A stretch of DNA of 64,000 bases, from contig DMST01000116.1 in the NCBI GenBank assembly GCA_003454975.1, positions 13,304-77,303 of the forward strand. The letters run 5' to 3'. Below are positions 33,065-42,284 of the stretch, in pieces; the stretch's first letter is position 1, and every line of letters begins with the position of its first letter. Below the pieces are notes generated by a model that saw only the letters and a program-made list of their open reading frames with translations, was not told where the DNA came from and searched no databases. Both the position numbers and the translations under genes were made by a program. Origin of the DNA: Cytophagales bacterium. Lineage in GTDB: Bacteria; Bacteroidota; Bacteroidia; Cytophagales; Cyclobacteriaceae.

Positions 33065-34189
33065 ATGCAGCGAAATTTTACGATTGCCCTAGCGGTAGGA
33101 TTATTATGTATAAGTCTGATGCCCGAGGCCCTAGCACAGCGTTTGCGTGGAAGCCGAGGTCGAAATAATACGGTGGTGGCAGAACCGCTGCGTGATGATC
33201 CCAATAACATCCATAAGCTGTATTTAGGCCTTATGCCAGTATACTCGGATATGTTTGTATCCAACGTTACTTGGGGTGTAGGGGCTGACGCTATGATTTA
33301 TCCCAAAACCGAATTGGGCCAGAAAAAGTATAGCGTACACTTGCATGGACGCACTACTTATGCCCCTCAGACGGATCTGAATCGGTTTGTGCACCGGGCC
33401 AATATTTCAACGGATGAGGAGTTTGGTTTCAACTCTTTGGCGTGGTATACCTACGTAGAGGCAGGAGGAGAGTATTTCTTCTTCGATGATCAAGGTGTTA
33501 CCGACATTTATAAACTACCCGTACAACGCAAAAAGTGGGATCCTCAAGAGTGGGAATCTACCGTTACTCCTGATTTTGATATGGAAGGGAAAAAGCGAAC
33601 GCTCGTGGGTGCTCGCTTTGGTTTGGTAGGTTATCGTAGCGCCGTGAACATTGGGAATGTAGCAGTACGTGACAGCATTATGATTCGTGGTACCCTCACT
33701 CAGGAAGACGGGAGTGTTTTAAATAACGTGGGTTACGATTCTGTGCGAGGACTGGCTGAGGCATTAGAAGTCCAAGACATCGCTTTCTCCAATGTTACGG
33801 TGGGTGCCATTTACGCAGGAGTTTCTATGCGCTGGATATGGAATTTGGCAGCCGAGCCTGAGGGCCATGCTGTAGCCATCCTCGATAACTTGATCACCGG
33901 TTATGCCGATGTCATTATTTCTCCGGCCGCCATCGCTTTTTCAGATATCCTTACTTTCAATGGAAGTTATGCGGTGGCAGGCTCTAGCCTAAATGAAAAT
34001 TTTCAAAACCTATTTGGAGGGAGAATTGGTATAGACCTGGCACAGAACCGTTCTTTTGGATGGGGACTAAATGCTGAGATTGGTTATCGCCCAGGTTTAA
34101 GTACCGCCGGTTTTTACATGATGGGAGGCTTGCGTTTCCCGGTGCTAGGTACCGATCTGGACTATAGCCGGGAAACGATCCTGAAATAG
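33065..34189 (+). CDS. Predicted outer-membrane beta-barrel protein, unknown role
   Basis: A 374-residue protein with a signal peptide (about 1-25, ending ALAQ). The mature part alternates polar and aromatic or hydrophobic residues (WGVGADAMIY, YVEAGGEYFFF, VGARFGLVGYRS, VTVGAIYAGVSMRW), which fits transmembrane beta-strands. It has paired Gly/Tyr turns and a C-terminal strand GFYMMGGLRFPVLG. I recognise no family. An exact TAnnTTTG box precedes it. It is convergent with the carbonic anhydrase gene, with a single base between the stops. Confidence 0.7.
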   Translation: MQRNFTIALAVGLLCISLMPEALAQRLRGSRGRNNTVVAEPLRDDPNNIHKLYLGLMPVYSDMFVSNVTWGVGADAMIYPKTELGQKKYSVHLHGRTTYAPQTDLNRFVHRANISTDEEFGFNSLAWYTYVEAGGEYFFFDDQGVTDIYKLPVQRKKWDPQEWESTVTPDFDMEGKKRTLVGARFGLVGYRSAVNIGNVAVRDSIMIRGTLTQEDGSVLNNVGYDSVRGLAEALEVQDIAFSNVTVGAIYAGVSMRWIWNLAAEPEGHAVAILDNLITGYADVIISPAAIAFSDILTFNGSYAVAGSSLNENFQNLFGGRIGIDLAQNRSFGWGLNAEIGYRPGLSTAGFYMMGGLRFPVLGTDLDYSRETILK

Positions 34190-34190
34190 G

Positions 34191-34688
34191 TTATACACCC
34201 TCACCGTACTTTCCTGCCATATAATCAGCGGCGTTGTGCACATAATGAGCTGCACTCGCCGCTAATTTATTTTTCTCCTCTTCAGTTAGCGCCCGCACTA
34301 CTTTGGCTGGGGCCCCCATTACTAAAGACCCTTCGGGTATTTCTTTTCCTTCTGTCACCAAGCTGTGGGCACCAATCACACAGTAGGCACCTACTTTTGC
34401 TCCGTTCAGGATGGTGGCTCGCATGCCTATCAACGAGAAGTCACCTACAGTGGCTCCGTGCACAATAGCACCGTGTCCCACAGTGACGTCATGACCAATG
34501 TTTGTAGGTTCTCCTTCGTCTGCGTGTATCACTGCCGTATCTTGAATATTTGTTCTGTCGCCAATCGTGATGCTGTCAGCATCGCCGCGGATTACCGCTC
34601 CGAACCAAACCGAGGCATTATCTCCCAGTGATACATCTGCCCGTACTGTGGCTGTGTTGGCAATGAAAACGTCTTTACCTAGTTTCAT
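34191..34688 (-). CDS. Gamma-class carbonic anhydrase family protein (hexapeptide repeat)
   Basis: A 165-residue left-handed beta-helix protein of the YrdA/CaiE/gamma-CA group. Hexapeptide turns run from residue 10 to about 120. The metal-site histidines appear in VIHADEG and [14 protein letters not shown], matching the three zinc ligands at trimer interfaces. C-terminal helices follow [14 protein letters not shown]. Family members are carbonic anhydrases or CoA-related acyltransferases; the sequence alone does not prove catalysis. It is cytoplasmic, and divergent from hutI. Confidence 0.9.
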   Translation of the reverse strand: MKLGKDVFIANTATVRADVSLGDNASVWFGAVIRGDADSITIGDRTNIQDTAVIHADEGEPTNIGHDVTVGHGAIVHGATVGDFSLIGMRATILNGAKVGAYCVIGAHSLVTEGKEIPEGSLVMGAPAKVVRALTEEEKNKLAASAAHYVHNAADYMAGKYGEGV

Positions 34689-34698
34689 ATGGGTTTTC

Positions 34699-34706
34699 TA
34701 CTTTTG
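34699..34706 (+). promoter_or_regulatory. -7 promoter box of hutI (TACTTTTG)
   Basis: TACTTTTG fits TAnnTTTG exactly and lies 32 bases before the ATG at 34739. No clear -33 element. Confidence 0.45.
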
Positions 34707-34738
34707 ACTCTCTCTTTTCAAACAAACTAACATTTTTT

Positions 34739-35986
34739 ATGTCGCTTGTCCTTACTCATATCAAACAATTGGTGCTTGCAGAAAAGGAACCAAGGCCTAG
34801 AGTAGCAGGAGAGGAAATGGGAACCCTCCCCGTCTTGAATGATGCCTATTTATGGTTGGAGGATGGGCGAATAAAAGCTTTTGGCGCTATGAAGGATTTG
34901 CCTTCAACGGAAGGGGTGGAGGTAATGGACGTAAGCGGTAGACTAGTGTTGCCAAGTTATGTGGACTCTCATACGCACCTGATCTTCCCTGCTTGGAGAG
35001 AAGGCGAGTTTGTGGATAAAATCAAAGGCCTGTCATACGCAGAAATAGCTGCAAAAGGAGGGGGGATACTCAATTCTGCCAGGGCTCTGGCTGAAACATC
35101 CGTTGAGGAGTTAGTAGAAAGAGCTTTGCCTAGGCTATGGGAGGTGATTGGTTTTGGTACCGGCGGTATTGAAATAAAAAGTGGCTACGGGCTGAGTGTA
35201 GAAGGGGAATTAAAAATGCTCCGGGCCATTCGCAAACTCAAAGAGTATTCACCTATCCCAATTAAGGCTACCTTTTTAGGAGCCCATGCTCTCCCCAAGG
35301 AGTATACGGGCCAGCGGAGGAAATACATTGATCTTATTTTGAAAGAGATGCTTCCTCAGATTGCTGAGGAAGGTTTGGCAGATTATTGTGATGTTTTCTG
35401 CGAAGAGGGATTTTTCACCGAAGCAGAAACGGTGGAAATATGCGAGGCGGGTATAAATGCCGGGCTGAAGGCAAAAATTCATGCAAATCAATTAAATCGA
35501 TCTGGTGGCGTACAGGCGGGGGTGAAAGTAGGGGCTGTGAGTGTTGATCATTTAGAAACCATGGGACCCGAAGAAATTCGAGCATTGCAAAAAGCTCAAA
35601 CTATTGCTACTCTACTGCCGGGTTGCTCCTTGTTCTTGCGTATGCAATACCCTCCAGCTAGAGATTTGATTCGGGCGGGTATCCCTGTGGCACTAGCCAC
35701 CGATTACAACCCAGGAAGTGCTCCTGCCGGCAAGATGTCATTGGTCATGAGTTTGGCCTGCATACAAATGCGCATGACTCCCGAAGAAGCACTGTGGGCG
35801 GCTACTTTGAATGGTGCAGCAGCTTTAGAATGGCAGAATGAACTTGGAACTATTGCCGTAGGAAAGCGCGCTAATGTATTTGTGACGAAGGAAATCCCAA
35901 GCTATGCTCATATTCCTTACGCCTTTGGGTCCGATGCAATTGAGACCGTGATTCTGAATGGGGAAGTGTGGCAAGTACCAACATAA
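34739..35986 (+). CDS. hutI: Imidazolonepropionase
   Basis: A 415-residue amidohydrolase that opens imidazolone-5-propionate to N-formimino-L-glutamate in histidine breakdown. Metal ligands H78 and H80 lie in VDSHTHLIFP, followed by the family block GEFVDKIKGLSYAEIAAKGGGI. Later ligands fall in IHANQLNRSGG and DHLETMG, and the catalytic Asp is in ATDYNPGSAPAG. Length is normal. No hutH, hutU or hutG lies in the window, so the pathway genes are dispersed or incomplete here. It is probably monocistronic. Confidence 0.95.
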   Translation: MSLVLTHIKQLVLAEKEPRPRVAGEEMGTLPVLNDAYLWLEDGRIKAFGAMKDLPSTEGVEVMDVSGRLVLPSYVDSHTHLIFPAWREGEFVDKIKGLSYAEIAAKGGGILNSARALAETSVEELVERALPRLWEVIGFGTGGIEIKSGYGLSVEGELKMLRAIRKLKEYSPIPIKATFLGAHALPKEYTGQRRKYIDLILKEMLPQIAEEGLADYCDVFCEEGFFTEAETVEICEAGINAGLKAKIHANQLNRSGGVQAGVKVGAVSVDHLETMGPEEIRALQKAQTIATLLPGCSLFLRMQYPPARDLIRAGIPVALATDYNPGSAPAGKMSLVMSLACIQMRMTPEEALWAATLNGAAALEWQNELGTIAVGKRANVFVTKEIPSYAHIPYAFGSDAIETVILNGEVWQVPT

Positions 35987-36102
35987 CCCAATAGGGTTAC
36001 GGATTGGTAACCTTTCGAACAAATGGGTGGAGGATCGTTGTTATGTTTTTATCTTACTCGAAAACATCCTCCTTTTACACGGAAATAGATCATAACCCCA
36101 CT

Positions 36103-36525
36103 ATGGAGAAAGAATATACCAACGGAGAAACTACGGTAGTTTGGCGTGCTGAGAAGTGCGTACACTCAGGTATCTGTCTTTTGGGATTGCCCAAAGTTTT
36201 CAATTTGCAGCGAAGGCCATGGGTAGATATGGAAGGCGCAGATACTACGGCTATTGAAGCCCAAGTGGCTAAGTGCCCTTCGGGTGCCTTAACCATAAAA
36301 GGAAAAGACTATTTGCGTGAACAACATCTGGATGAGATCGCGCAAGAAGGAGAGGGAATTGAGATTACCGTAGTGAAGGGTGGGCCGGTGATAGTATCCG
36401 GTGTAGCGCGGGTAAAGAATCCGCGTGGGCGTGTTTGGAAAGAAGGGCAGGATCTGGCCTTTTGCCGCTGCGAAAAATCACAGAACTATCCGTTTTGTGA
36501 TGGTAGCCATGTTAAACACGACTAA
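36103..36525 (+). CDS. Two-cluster iron-sulfur protein: Fer4_19 domain fused to CDGSH domain
   Basis: A 140-residue protein. The first half is a single-cluster ferredoxin-like Fer4_19 domain with C19, C25 and C58 (CVHSGIC ... AKCPSGAL). The second half is a CDGSH (mitoNEET-like) 2Fe-2S site with C121, C123, C132 and H136 (FCRCEKSQNYPFCDGSH). CDGSH clusters are redox-active and can be transferred; the fusion suggests electron or cluster exchange between the two sites. I used the ATG at 36103: upstream in-frame codons (from about 36004) are Ser/Phe-rich and unlike the family. It is followed by a strong bidirectional terminator. Confidence 0.9.
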   Translation: MEKEYTNGETTVVWRAEKCVHSGICLLGLPKVFNLQRRPWVDMEGADTTAIEAQVAKCPSGALTIKGKDYLREQHLDEIAQEGEGIEITVVKGGPVIVSGVARVKNPRGRVWKEGQDLAFCRCEKSQNYPFCDGSHVKHD

Positions 36526-36557
36526 GGCTTCACCTTTTCTTTTGCTGTAAAAAAAAG

Positions 36558-36590
36558 AAAGCCGCTTGGGGAACCCCCAAGCGGCTTTTT
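36558..36590. terminator. Strong bidirectional terminator
   Basis: A 14-bp perfect stem (36558-36571 with 36575-36588) with a 3-base loop, five T on the plus side and an A-run on the other. It ends both the Fe-S protein gene and the giant surface-protein gene. Confidence 0.94.
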
Positions 36591-36608
36591 AGTGAGGCCT
36601 ATCCTCGA

Positions 36609-39600
36609 TTAACGAATCACAATTCGCTCAGCAAAGCGTTTCTCCCCTTCCATAATGGATAGGAAGTAAACACCTGGTGAAGGATCGTTTACCGTAATCT
36701 CATGATTACCTGCAATGGTGCCCTCATGACGATAAACCGTTTGACCAAGGCTGTTTGTCAATTCGATGGTTACGTCTTCGGTAGGTGTGCTAGACCACTG
36801 AAGTGTAAACGAACCCTGGTTGGGGTTAGGATATACAGCTAGGTCTAGGTCTGAAGCAAAGCTATCAGATAGGTCGTTTTTCTCGCTGGAACAATCCGAA
36901 GAGTTCTGCGTCTCTCCAGCCAAGGCGGCAATTTCAGAGTTGTCCAACCCGTTTGACCACATCTTCACTTCATCCAAGGTACCTGAGAAGAACCGATCGG
37001 TTTTGTCATTCCGTCCACCCAGCCAGAGTGCAGTACCACTATTTGCATTTAGCGAACCATTTACGGTAGCGGTGTAAACCGGAATTCCGTTCACAAAGCC
37101 TGTCAACGTTCCGTCTTGCAGTCTCCATGCAATGTGCGTCCAAGTACCCGTCGCAATGTTAGAAGCCATCTGGTGTGGTCCTACGTTGCTGGTTCCAGCC
37201 AGTGAAATAACCGGTTGCCCGTTGTTCACCATTACCTGATACGAGAAGCTGCTGCCATCACGGTTTTTGGCCATCAGTACTGCATACTTGGTTGATTGGC
37301 TAGTATTTACCCACATCGCAATGGTGAATTCGTTCGACAATTCGAAAGCAGATGCTGAACCAATGTTGACATAGTCGTTAGCGCCGTCGAATACCATACC
37401 TGCGCCATCATAACCAGCGCCGCGTGTCGCTCCTACAATAGTACCATCGTTCAATCCCAGAGAATCTACTGCGGTACCTGAAGCACAATCGTCAAAGAGC
37501 CATGCACCCAAAATATCGTCTGGGCATTCTGCAGGACTATTGCTGATCCTTGATACTTCAGAAGCCATAGTTTGAGATTCCAGAGCTTCGTTAAAGATTC
37601 GGATCTCATCAATAGCTCCTTTGAAAGGGCGATTGCCGTCTGGGCGAGCACCAATATAGTGAGAGCCAGAAGCAGTAAAGTTGATGTTTCCAGAAAGGTT
37701 AGTTACCGTTCTGTCGGCTACTCCATTAATGTATATCGTAAGCGTGCCTTCCTCATAAGTGACCCCGATATGAGACCAAGTGTCCACAGAAAGTGAAGTA
37801 TTGGCGTCAAAATATCCAGGGTTGGAAAGTCCTCCCAAATAAACGCGAGGTAGCAATGAGTTCAGAACGATCACGTTCGAGATACCGGCTTCACTACGGT
37901 ACAGTAGTACCTCGTTATTGCCATTGCTCTTGGTCGGATATACCCAGAAACTGTAGCTAAGCGCGTCGCCTTCACCCAAGGTATAAGCCGAGTCATTCAA
38001 GTTGGTGTAGTCGTCTACACCATCAAACCACACAGCCTGGTTGTTGTAACCCGAGGAAACGTATGTATCACCAGAGATTACACCTACCGTAGTGTCATCG
38101 GCACCGTTGGTGAGGGTAGTACTGGCACAATCGTCCATGTCAAAGGAGGCCATGATGCTGGTTTCATCTGCAGGACATGCTACAGGAGCCTCCTCAAAGC
38201 TTGCCAAATAGCTGGCCTGATTGGCTTCCAAGGCGGCAGCATAAATCTGAACCTCATCGATCATACCGTCAAAGGCTTGAGCATTAGCCCCGTTACTGCT
38301 ACCAATCCAAACGGGTTGACCGAAATTGGTATTCAGTGATCCCGCAGGAACAGCAAGCTGAGAGTTCTGAACTCCATCGATGAAGATGGTCACCAAGTCG
38401 TTACCATAGGTGACGGTAACGTGGTGCCAGGGGCCGTCGGCAATGGAAGCACCCGTACTCTTGTATGGACCGATCTCTTGCAAACCTCCCATGAATACTT
38501 CCACAATTCCGCCATTCAACCGGATCATCCAGCTGCTATTAGAACCGTCCTGATTGCGAAGAATCAGCCATTGCTTAGCATTGGATGAGGTTTTTAGCCA
38601 CATGGCAACACTAAAGGAAGAGGTAAAGGCCAATGAAGAGTCTGTACCTAAAGAGATGTAGTCGTCTACGCCATCAAAATCGAGACCTTGATTGATGTAA
38701 CCACCACGCCAATCGGCTCCTGATACGGTTCCGTCAGTACCATCAGTTACATCGTTGGTTGCTATATCACCAGAACAAGCATCCAGACCAAGATCAACAA
38801 TTAACTGAGACAAGTCACAATCCTCAGGGCCAGTAAAGTTAACTCCTCCGTCTACCGTTACTGAAGCCGTTCCAGTGCTTACATTGCCTGAAGAATCGGT
38901 TACCGTCAGAGTTACGGTTATGGTTCCGATGTCAGAACAAGCGAAACTAGTTTGACTCAAGACCATGCTGGCAATGCCACAGTTGTCTGAGCTTCCATTG
39001 TCCACCGCTTCAGCGGTAAGAGAAGCGCTTCCACTTGCATCCAGCGTAATCGTAACATTCTGAGTTACCACTGTAGGAGCCACAGAATCGACCACAGTTA
39101 TCGTAACTGAATCAGTGGCAGAGTTGCCCGATGGATCAGTAATGGTAACACCCATCCTGAGGCTTCCAATGTCGGAGCATCCGAAGGAAGTCCGATCAAG
39201 CACCTCGGTGAATGAGCAGTTGTCAAAACTGCTATTGTCGATATCAGCAAAGCTTAAAGAAGCAGATCCATTGCCGTCCAAATACAAGGTGGCATTCTGC
39301 ACCGATAGGGTAGGGGCTATGGAATCAATTACAGTAACCGTAACGGTGGTGCTACCTTCGTTCTCGAAGTCATCGAAACCACTTAGCGTGACCGAATTGG
39401 CACCTAGATTACTACACGTAAAGGTGTATTGAGAGAGCTCAAGTGTTAGATTACAGTTGTCCGAACTACCGTTATCAATATCACCTTCAGTGATGGTAAC
39501 CGAACCCGCTGCATCCAGATATACCGTGAGGTCTTGACCTATCACGGTAGGTGCGACGCTGTCAATCAAGTTCACCGTGCTTTGCACCGTGGTTTGATTT

Positions 39601-42278
39601 CCGTTTGCATCCGTAACGGTGATGTCTACTGAGTTCGAAAATGGGTCGCTGCAAGTGAATGTGGTGTCAGATACAGAGATAGATGCCACGGAGCAATTGT
39701 CCGAAACTCCGGTGTACAAATCCGATTCGGATACAGTAACAGAACCGTTGGCACCCAAATACACATCCAGAGTAACAGCAGTCACCGAAGGCTTCACAGA
39801 GTCAACTACAATCACATTGACTGAAGTAGAGGACTGATTGCCAGATGGATCGGTAACCGTGAAGGTAACAGGTACCGTGCCTACATCCGAACAAGTAAAT
39901 GCTGTCTGCGAAGCAGCGTAAGAAGCAATGCTACAATTGTCGGAGCTACCGTTGTCTAAATCTACGGCAGCGAGGGAAGCTGATCCTTGACTATCCAAAT
40001 ACAGCGTGAGGTTGTTACGTGCTGCCAGAGTAGGCGATGTAGAATCTACCACGGTAATGGTGGCGTTGGCACTGCTCTGATTACCTGACCCGTCAGATAC
40101 CGTAAGAGTTATTAGGTTAGCTCCTGTATCTGAACACCCGAAGAGGCTGTCCGAGAGGAAGTAGCTCAACGATGAACAGTTGTCTGAACTGCCGTTATCC
40201 ACGTCTGCATAAGAAACACTAGCAGAACCCGAACCGTCCAAATACACCGTGATATCTTGTGCCATGGCGGTTGGAGCTACTGAATCAATTACAGTTACAG
40301 TAGCGGTCTCGCTAATACTATTTCCGTTAGAATCGGTAAAGGTAATTACGTTTGCTCCCACATTTGAACAGTCGAATGTGGTATCAGAAGCAACTAGAGA
40401 TCCCGAGGCACAGTTGTCGGAATAGCCAGTATACAGATCAGTAGAACTTACTGTGGTAGAACCCGAACCGTCCAAATATACCGTAACGTCCACAGGGGTT
40501 ACGGATGGAGAAATAGTATCCAATACGGTTACTGTAATAAAGGCCGTATCGTAGTTTCCAGAGGGGTCGTAGCCAAAGAAGCCTACCTCATTAGCACCCA
40601 AATCATTACAGTCAAAAGTGTCTTGGGTAAAGCCTTCTAAGGTGATGCCGCAGTTGTCAGTAGATGTACCGTTGTTAGCGTCGCTTATCGTGATGGTTTC
40701 GGCATTTCCACTGGCATCTAAATATATGGTAAGGTTGCGACCACCTACCGTAGGAGGAAGGGTATCCAGCACCGTTACTACCGCAATGGCTGTACCTGTG
40801 TTACCAGCTGCATCCGTTACGGTGAGGGTTACGTTGTTATCCCCAATATCACCACAATCAAAGTTGGATTTGGATATGGTGGTGCTGACAACACCAATAT
40901 TATCGGTGCTGCCGCCTTCTACCATAGCAACGGTCAACTTATCATCGCCTACGTTGTCCAGATACAAGGTTACATTATTGGCTACGGCAACAGGATCTTC
41001 CAGATCGTCGATATCAAAGGCTTGGAAGAAAATGCCATAGTCATCACCTTCTTGGGTAGAGGAATTACCATTTTCTCCACTTTGCCAAGCCACGTACATT
41101 TTGCCAATGTCGGCGCTCATGGCGACTGCTGGCAAGGTCTGGAAGTCCTGCTCGTAGGTGTTTACCTGTGTTTGGTTTTCCTTCGCACTGCCCTCAGCGT
41201 TGTAGCTCTGCATGAACACACCCGCTTGATCGTCGTCAATGCCCCAGCTAGTCCACACAATAGTAAAGTTACCGCCACTTGACATGGCAATGTCTGGGTG
41301 TAGTTGATTGTCGGATGTAGTACTGTTAACCTTGAAGTTGCTGCCGTTGCTAGAACCATCAGCGTTGTATCTCTGTGCGTAGATACCGTATCCAGATCCA
41401 TCACGGCTGTAGTCAGACCAAGTTACAACAAAATTAGCGCTGCCGTCCATGGCTACGCTGGGCTCCTGCTGATTACCAGAAGTGTTGCTACTTACCCGAA
41501 ACTCATTGGTATCCTGGGCCACACCCGAAGCATTGTAGCGCCGGCCGTATACTCCGGTACCGTCTCCGTCCTGTGCGGTGCTTTGCCATACCACAATGAA
41601 ATTACCCGTAGCATCCATCGCTACATCAGGGTAGGTCTGCAGGCTGTCGGTAGTGGTATTGATCAGGAACTCCGAACCGTTGACAACCCCAGCCGAACTG
41701 TACATCTGGCCGCGAATATCGCCGTCACTTTCCCAAACAATCACGTAGCTACCACTAGAAGACATGGCAACGGAGGGAAACCGCTGATTACCTGTGGTAG
41801 TGGTGTTAACCTCTCGTTCGGTATTAACGGTGGTACCATTGAGGTTTTTGTAGCTATGACGAATATTAAAACCGTCGGTATCAGAACCTTCTCCGTCGGC
41901 GCTCATCCATGCGACTACATAATCCTGATCGTCATTCATTGCCACATCTGCATACAGCTGAGACCCGCCAGTGTATGTAGTATTAAGCAAGCTTTCAGAA
42001 AGTAGGGTAGAACCCGAGGAGTTTTGACTTTCAATGTAAATGCCCGAACCGTCAGTATCGGCTATTTTGGAGTTAGAAGTCCAAACTGCCACCCAATCAC
42101 CATCAGAGTTAGTAGCGATGCTAGGCCAGTTTTGTACACCGGTAGTATCGCTAGAGTTAATTTGTGTTTCCGAACCGCTGGTGCTGATTTGTGCCAGGCC
42201 GGGGGCAGTGAGGCCTAGCGTTAAAAGCAGCACCATCCCTAAGAGGGGAGGCTTGATTAGTAGGTTTTGCTTTCGCAT
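36609..42278 (-). CDS. Giant T9SS-secreted surface protein: 7-bladed propeller, 9 HYR repeats, 3 LamG domains, Por sorting tail
   Basis: An 1,889-residue protein. Signal peptide 1-30 (ending GLAQ). Residues about 45-425 carry seven repeats of a P-[SD]-[VI]-AM...NF-VVW type, matching a seven-bladed beta-propeller. About 428-1142 holds nine repeats of about 79 residues, each with YLD near the start, SDNC in the middle and F-x-CSD later; two Cys per repeat suggest one disulfide each (HYR/Ig-like). Three LamG-like lectin domains follow (about 1190-1375, 1406-1590, 1613-1790), each with a FDGxxDY motif. The end (about 1811-1889) is a Por-type sorting tail: AVYPNPNQGSF ... GVYFLSI ... ERIVIR. It is likely exported by the type IX system and displayed on the surface, perhaps to bind glycans or hold other cells. 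It is in an operon with the S74 protein 6 bases upstream. Confidence 0.92.
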   Translation of the reverse strand: MRKQNLLIKPPLLGMVLLLTLGLTAPGLAQISTSGSETQINSSDTTGVQNWPSIATNSDGDWVAVWTSNSKIADTDGSGIYIESQNSSGSTLLSESLLNTTYTGGSQLYADVAMNDDQDYVVAWMSADGEGSDTDGFNIRHSYKNLNGTTVNTEREVNTTTTGNQRFPSVAMSSSGSYVIVWESDGDIRGQMYSSAGVVNGSEFLINTTTDSLQTYPDVAMDATGNFIVVWQSTAQDGDGTGVYGRRYNASGVAQDTNEFRVSSNTSGNQQEPSVAMDGSANFVVTWSDYSRDGSGYGIYAQRYNADGSSNGSNFKVNSTTSDNQLHPDIAMSSGGNFTIVWTSWGIDDDQAGVFMQSYNAEGSAKENQTQVNTYEQDFQTLPAVAMSADIGKMYVAWQSGENGNSSTQEGDDYGIFFQAFDIDDLEDPVAVANNVTLYLDNVGDDKLTVAMVEGGSTDNIGVVSTTISKSNFDCGDIGDNNVTLTVTDAAGNTGTAIAVVTVLDTLPPTVGGRNLTIYLDASGNAETITISDANNGTSTDNCGITLEGFTQDTFDCNDLGANEVGFFGYDPSGNYDTAFITVTVLDTISPSVTPVDVTVYLDGSGSTTVSSTDLYTGYSDNCASGSLVASDTTFDCSNVGANVITFTDSNGNSISETATVTVIDSVAPTAMAQDITVYLDGSGSASVSYADVDNGSSDNCSSLSYFLSDSLFGCSDTGANLITLTVSDGSGNQSSANATITVVDSTSPTLAARNNLTLYLDSQGSASLAAVDLDNGSSDNCSIASYAASQTAFTCSDVGTVPVTFTVTDPSGNQSSTSVNVIVVDSVKPSVTAVTLDVYLGANGSVTVSESDLYTGVSDNCSVASISVSDTTFTCSDPFSNSVDITVTDANGNQTTVQSTVNLIDSVAPTVIGQDLTVYLDAAGSVTITEGDIDNGSSDNCNLTLELSQYTFTCSNLGANSVTLSGFDDFENEGSTTVTVTVIDSIAPTLSVQNATLYLDGNGSASLSFADIDNSSFDNCSFTEVLDRTSFGCSDIGSLRMGVTITDPSGNSATDSVTITVVDSVAPTVVTQNVTITLDASGSASLTAEAVDNGSSDNCGIASMVLSQTSFACSDIGTITVTLTVTDSSGNVSTGTASVTVDGGVNFTGPEDCDLSQLIVDLGLDACSGDIATNDVTDGTDGTVSGADWRGGYINQGLDFDGVDDYISLGTDSSLAFTSSFSVAMWLKTSSNAKQWLILRNQDGSNSSWMIRLNGGIVEVFMGGLQEIGPYKSTGASIADGPWHHVTVTYGNDLVTIFIDGVQNSQLAVPAGSLNTNFGQPVWIGSSNGANAQAFDGMIDEVQIYAAALEANQASYLASFEEAPVACPADETSIMASFDMDDCASTTLTNGADDTTVGVISGDTYVSSGYNNQAVWFDGVDDYTNLNDSAYTLGEGDALSYSFWVYPTKSNGNNEVLLYRSEAGISNVIVLNSLLPRVYLGGLSNPGYFDANTSLSVDTWSHIGVTYEEGTLTIYINGVADRTVTNLSGNINFTASGSHYIGARPDGNRPFKGAIDEIRIFNEALESQTMASEVSRISNSPAECPDDILGAWLFDDCASGTAVDSLGLNDGTIVGATRGAGYDGAGMVFDGANDYVNIGSASAFELSNEFTIAMWVNTSQSTKYAVLMAKNRDGSSFSYQVMVNNGQPVISLAGTSNVGPHQMASNIATGTWTHIAWRLQDGTLTGFVNGIPVYTATVNGSLNANSGTALWLGGRNDKTDRFFSGTLDEVKMWSNGLDNSEIAALAGETQNSSDCSSEKNDLSDSFASDLDLAVYPNPNQGSFTLQWSSTPTEDVTIELTNSLGQTVYRHEGTIAGNHEITVNDPSPGVYFLSIMEGEKRFAERIVIR

Positions 42279-42284
42279 GGGTGG

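Noticed and set aside
36004..36102. N-terminal extension of the Fer4_19-CDGSH protein
   Set aside because: The residues are unlike the family, and the ATG at 36103 begins at the expected place.
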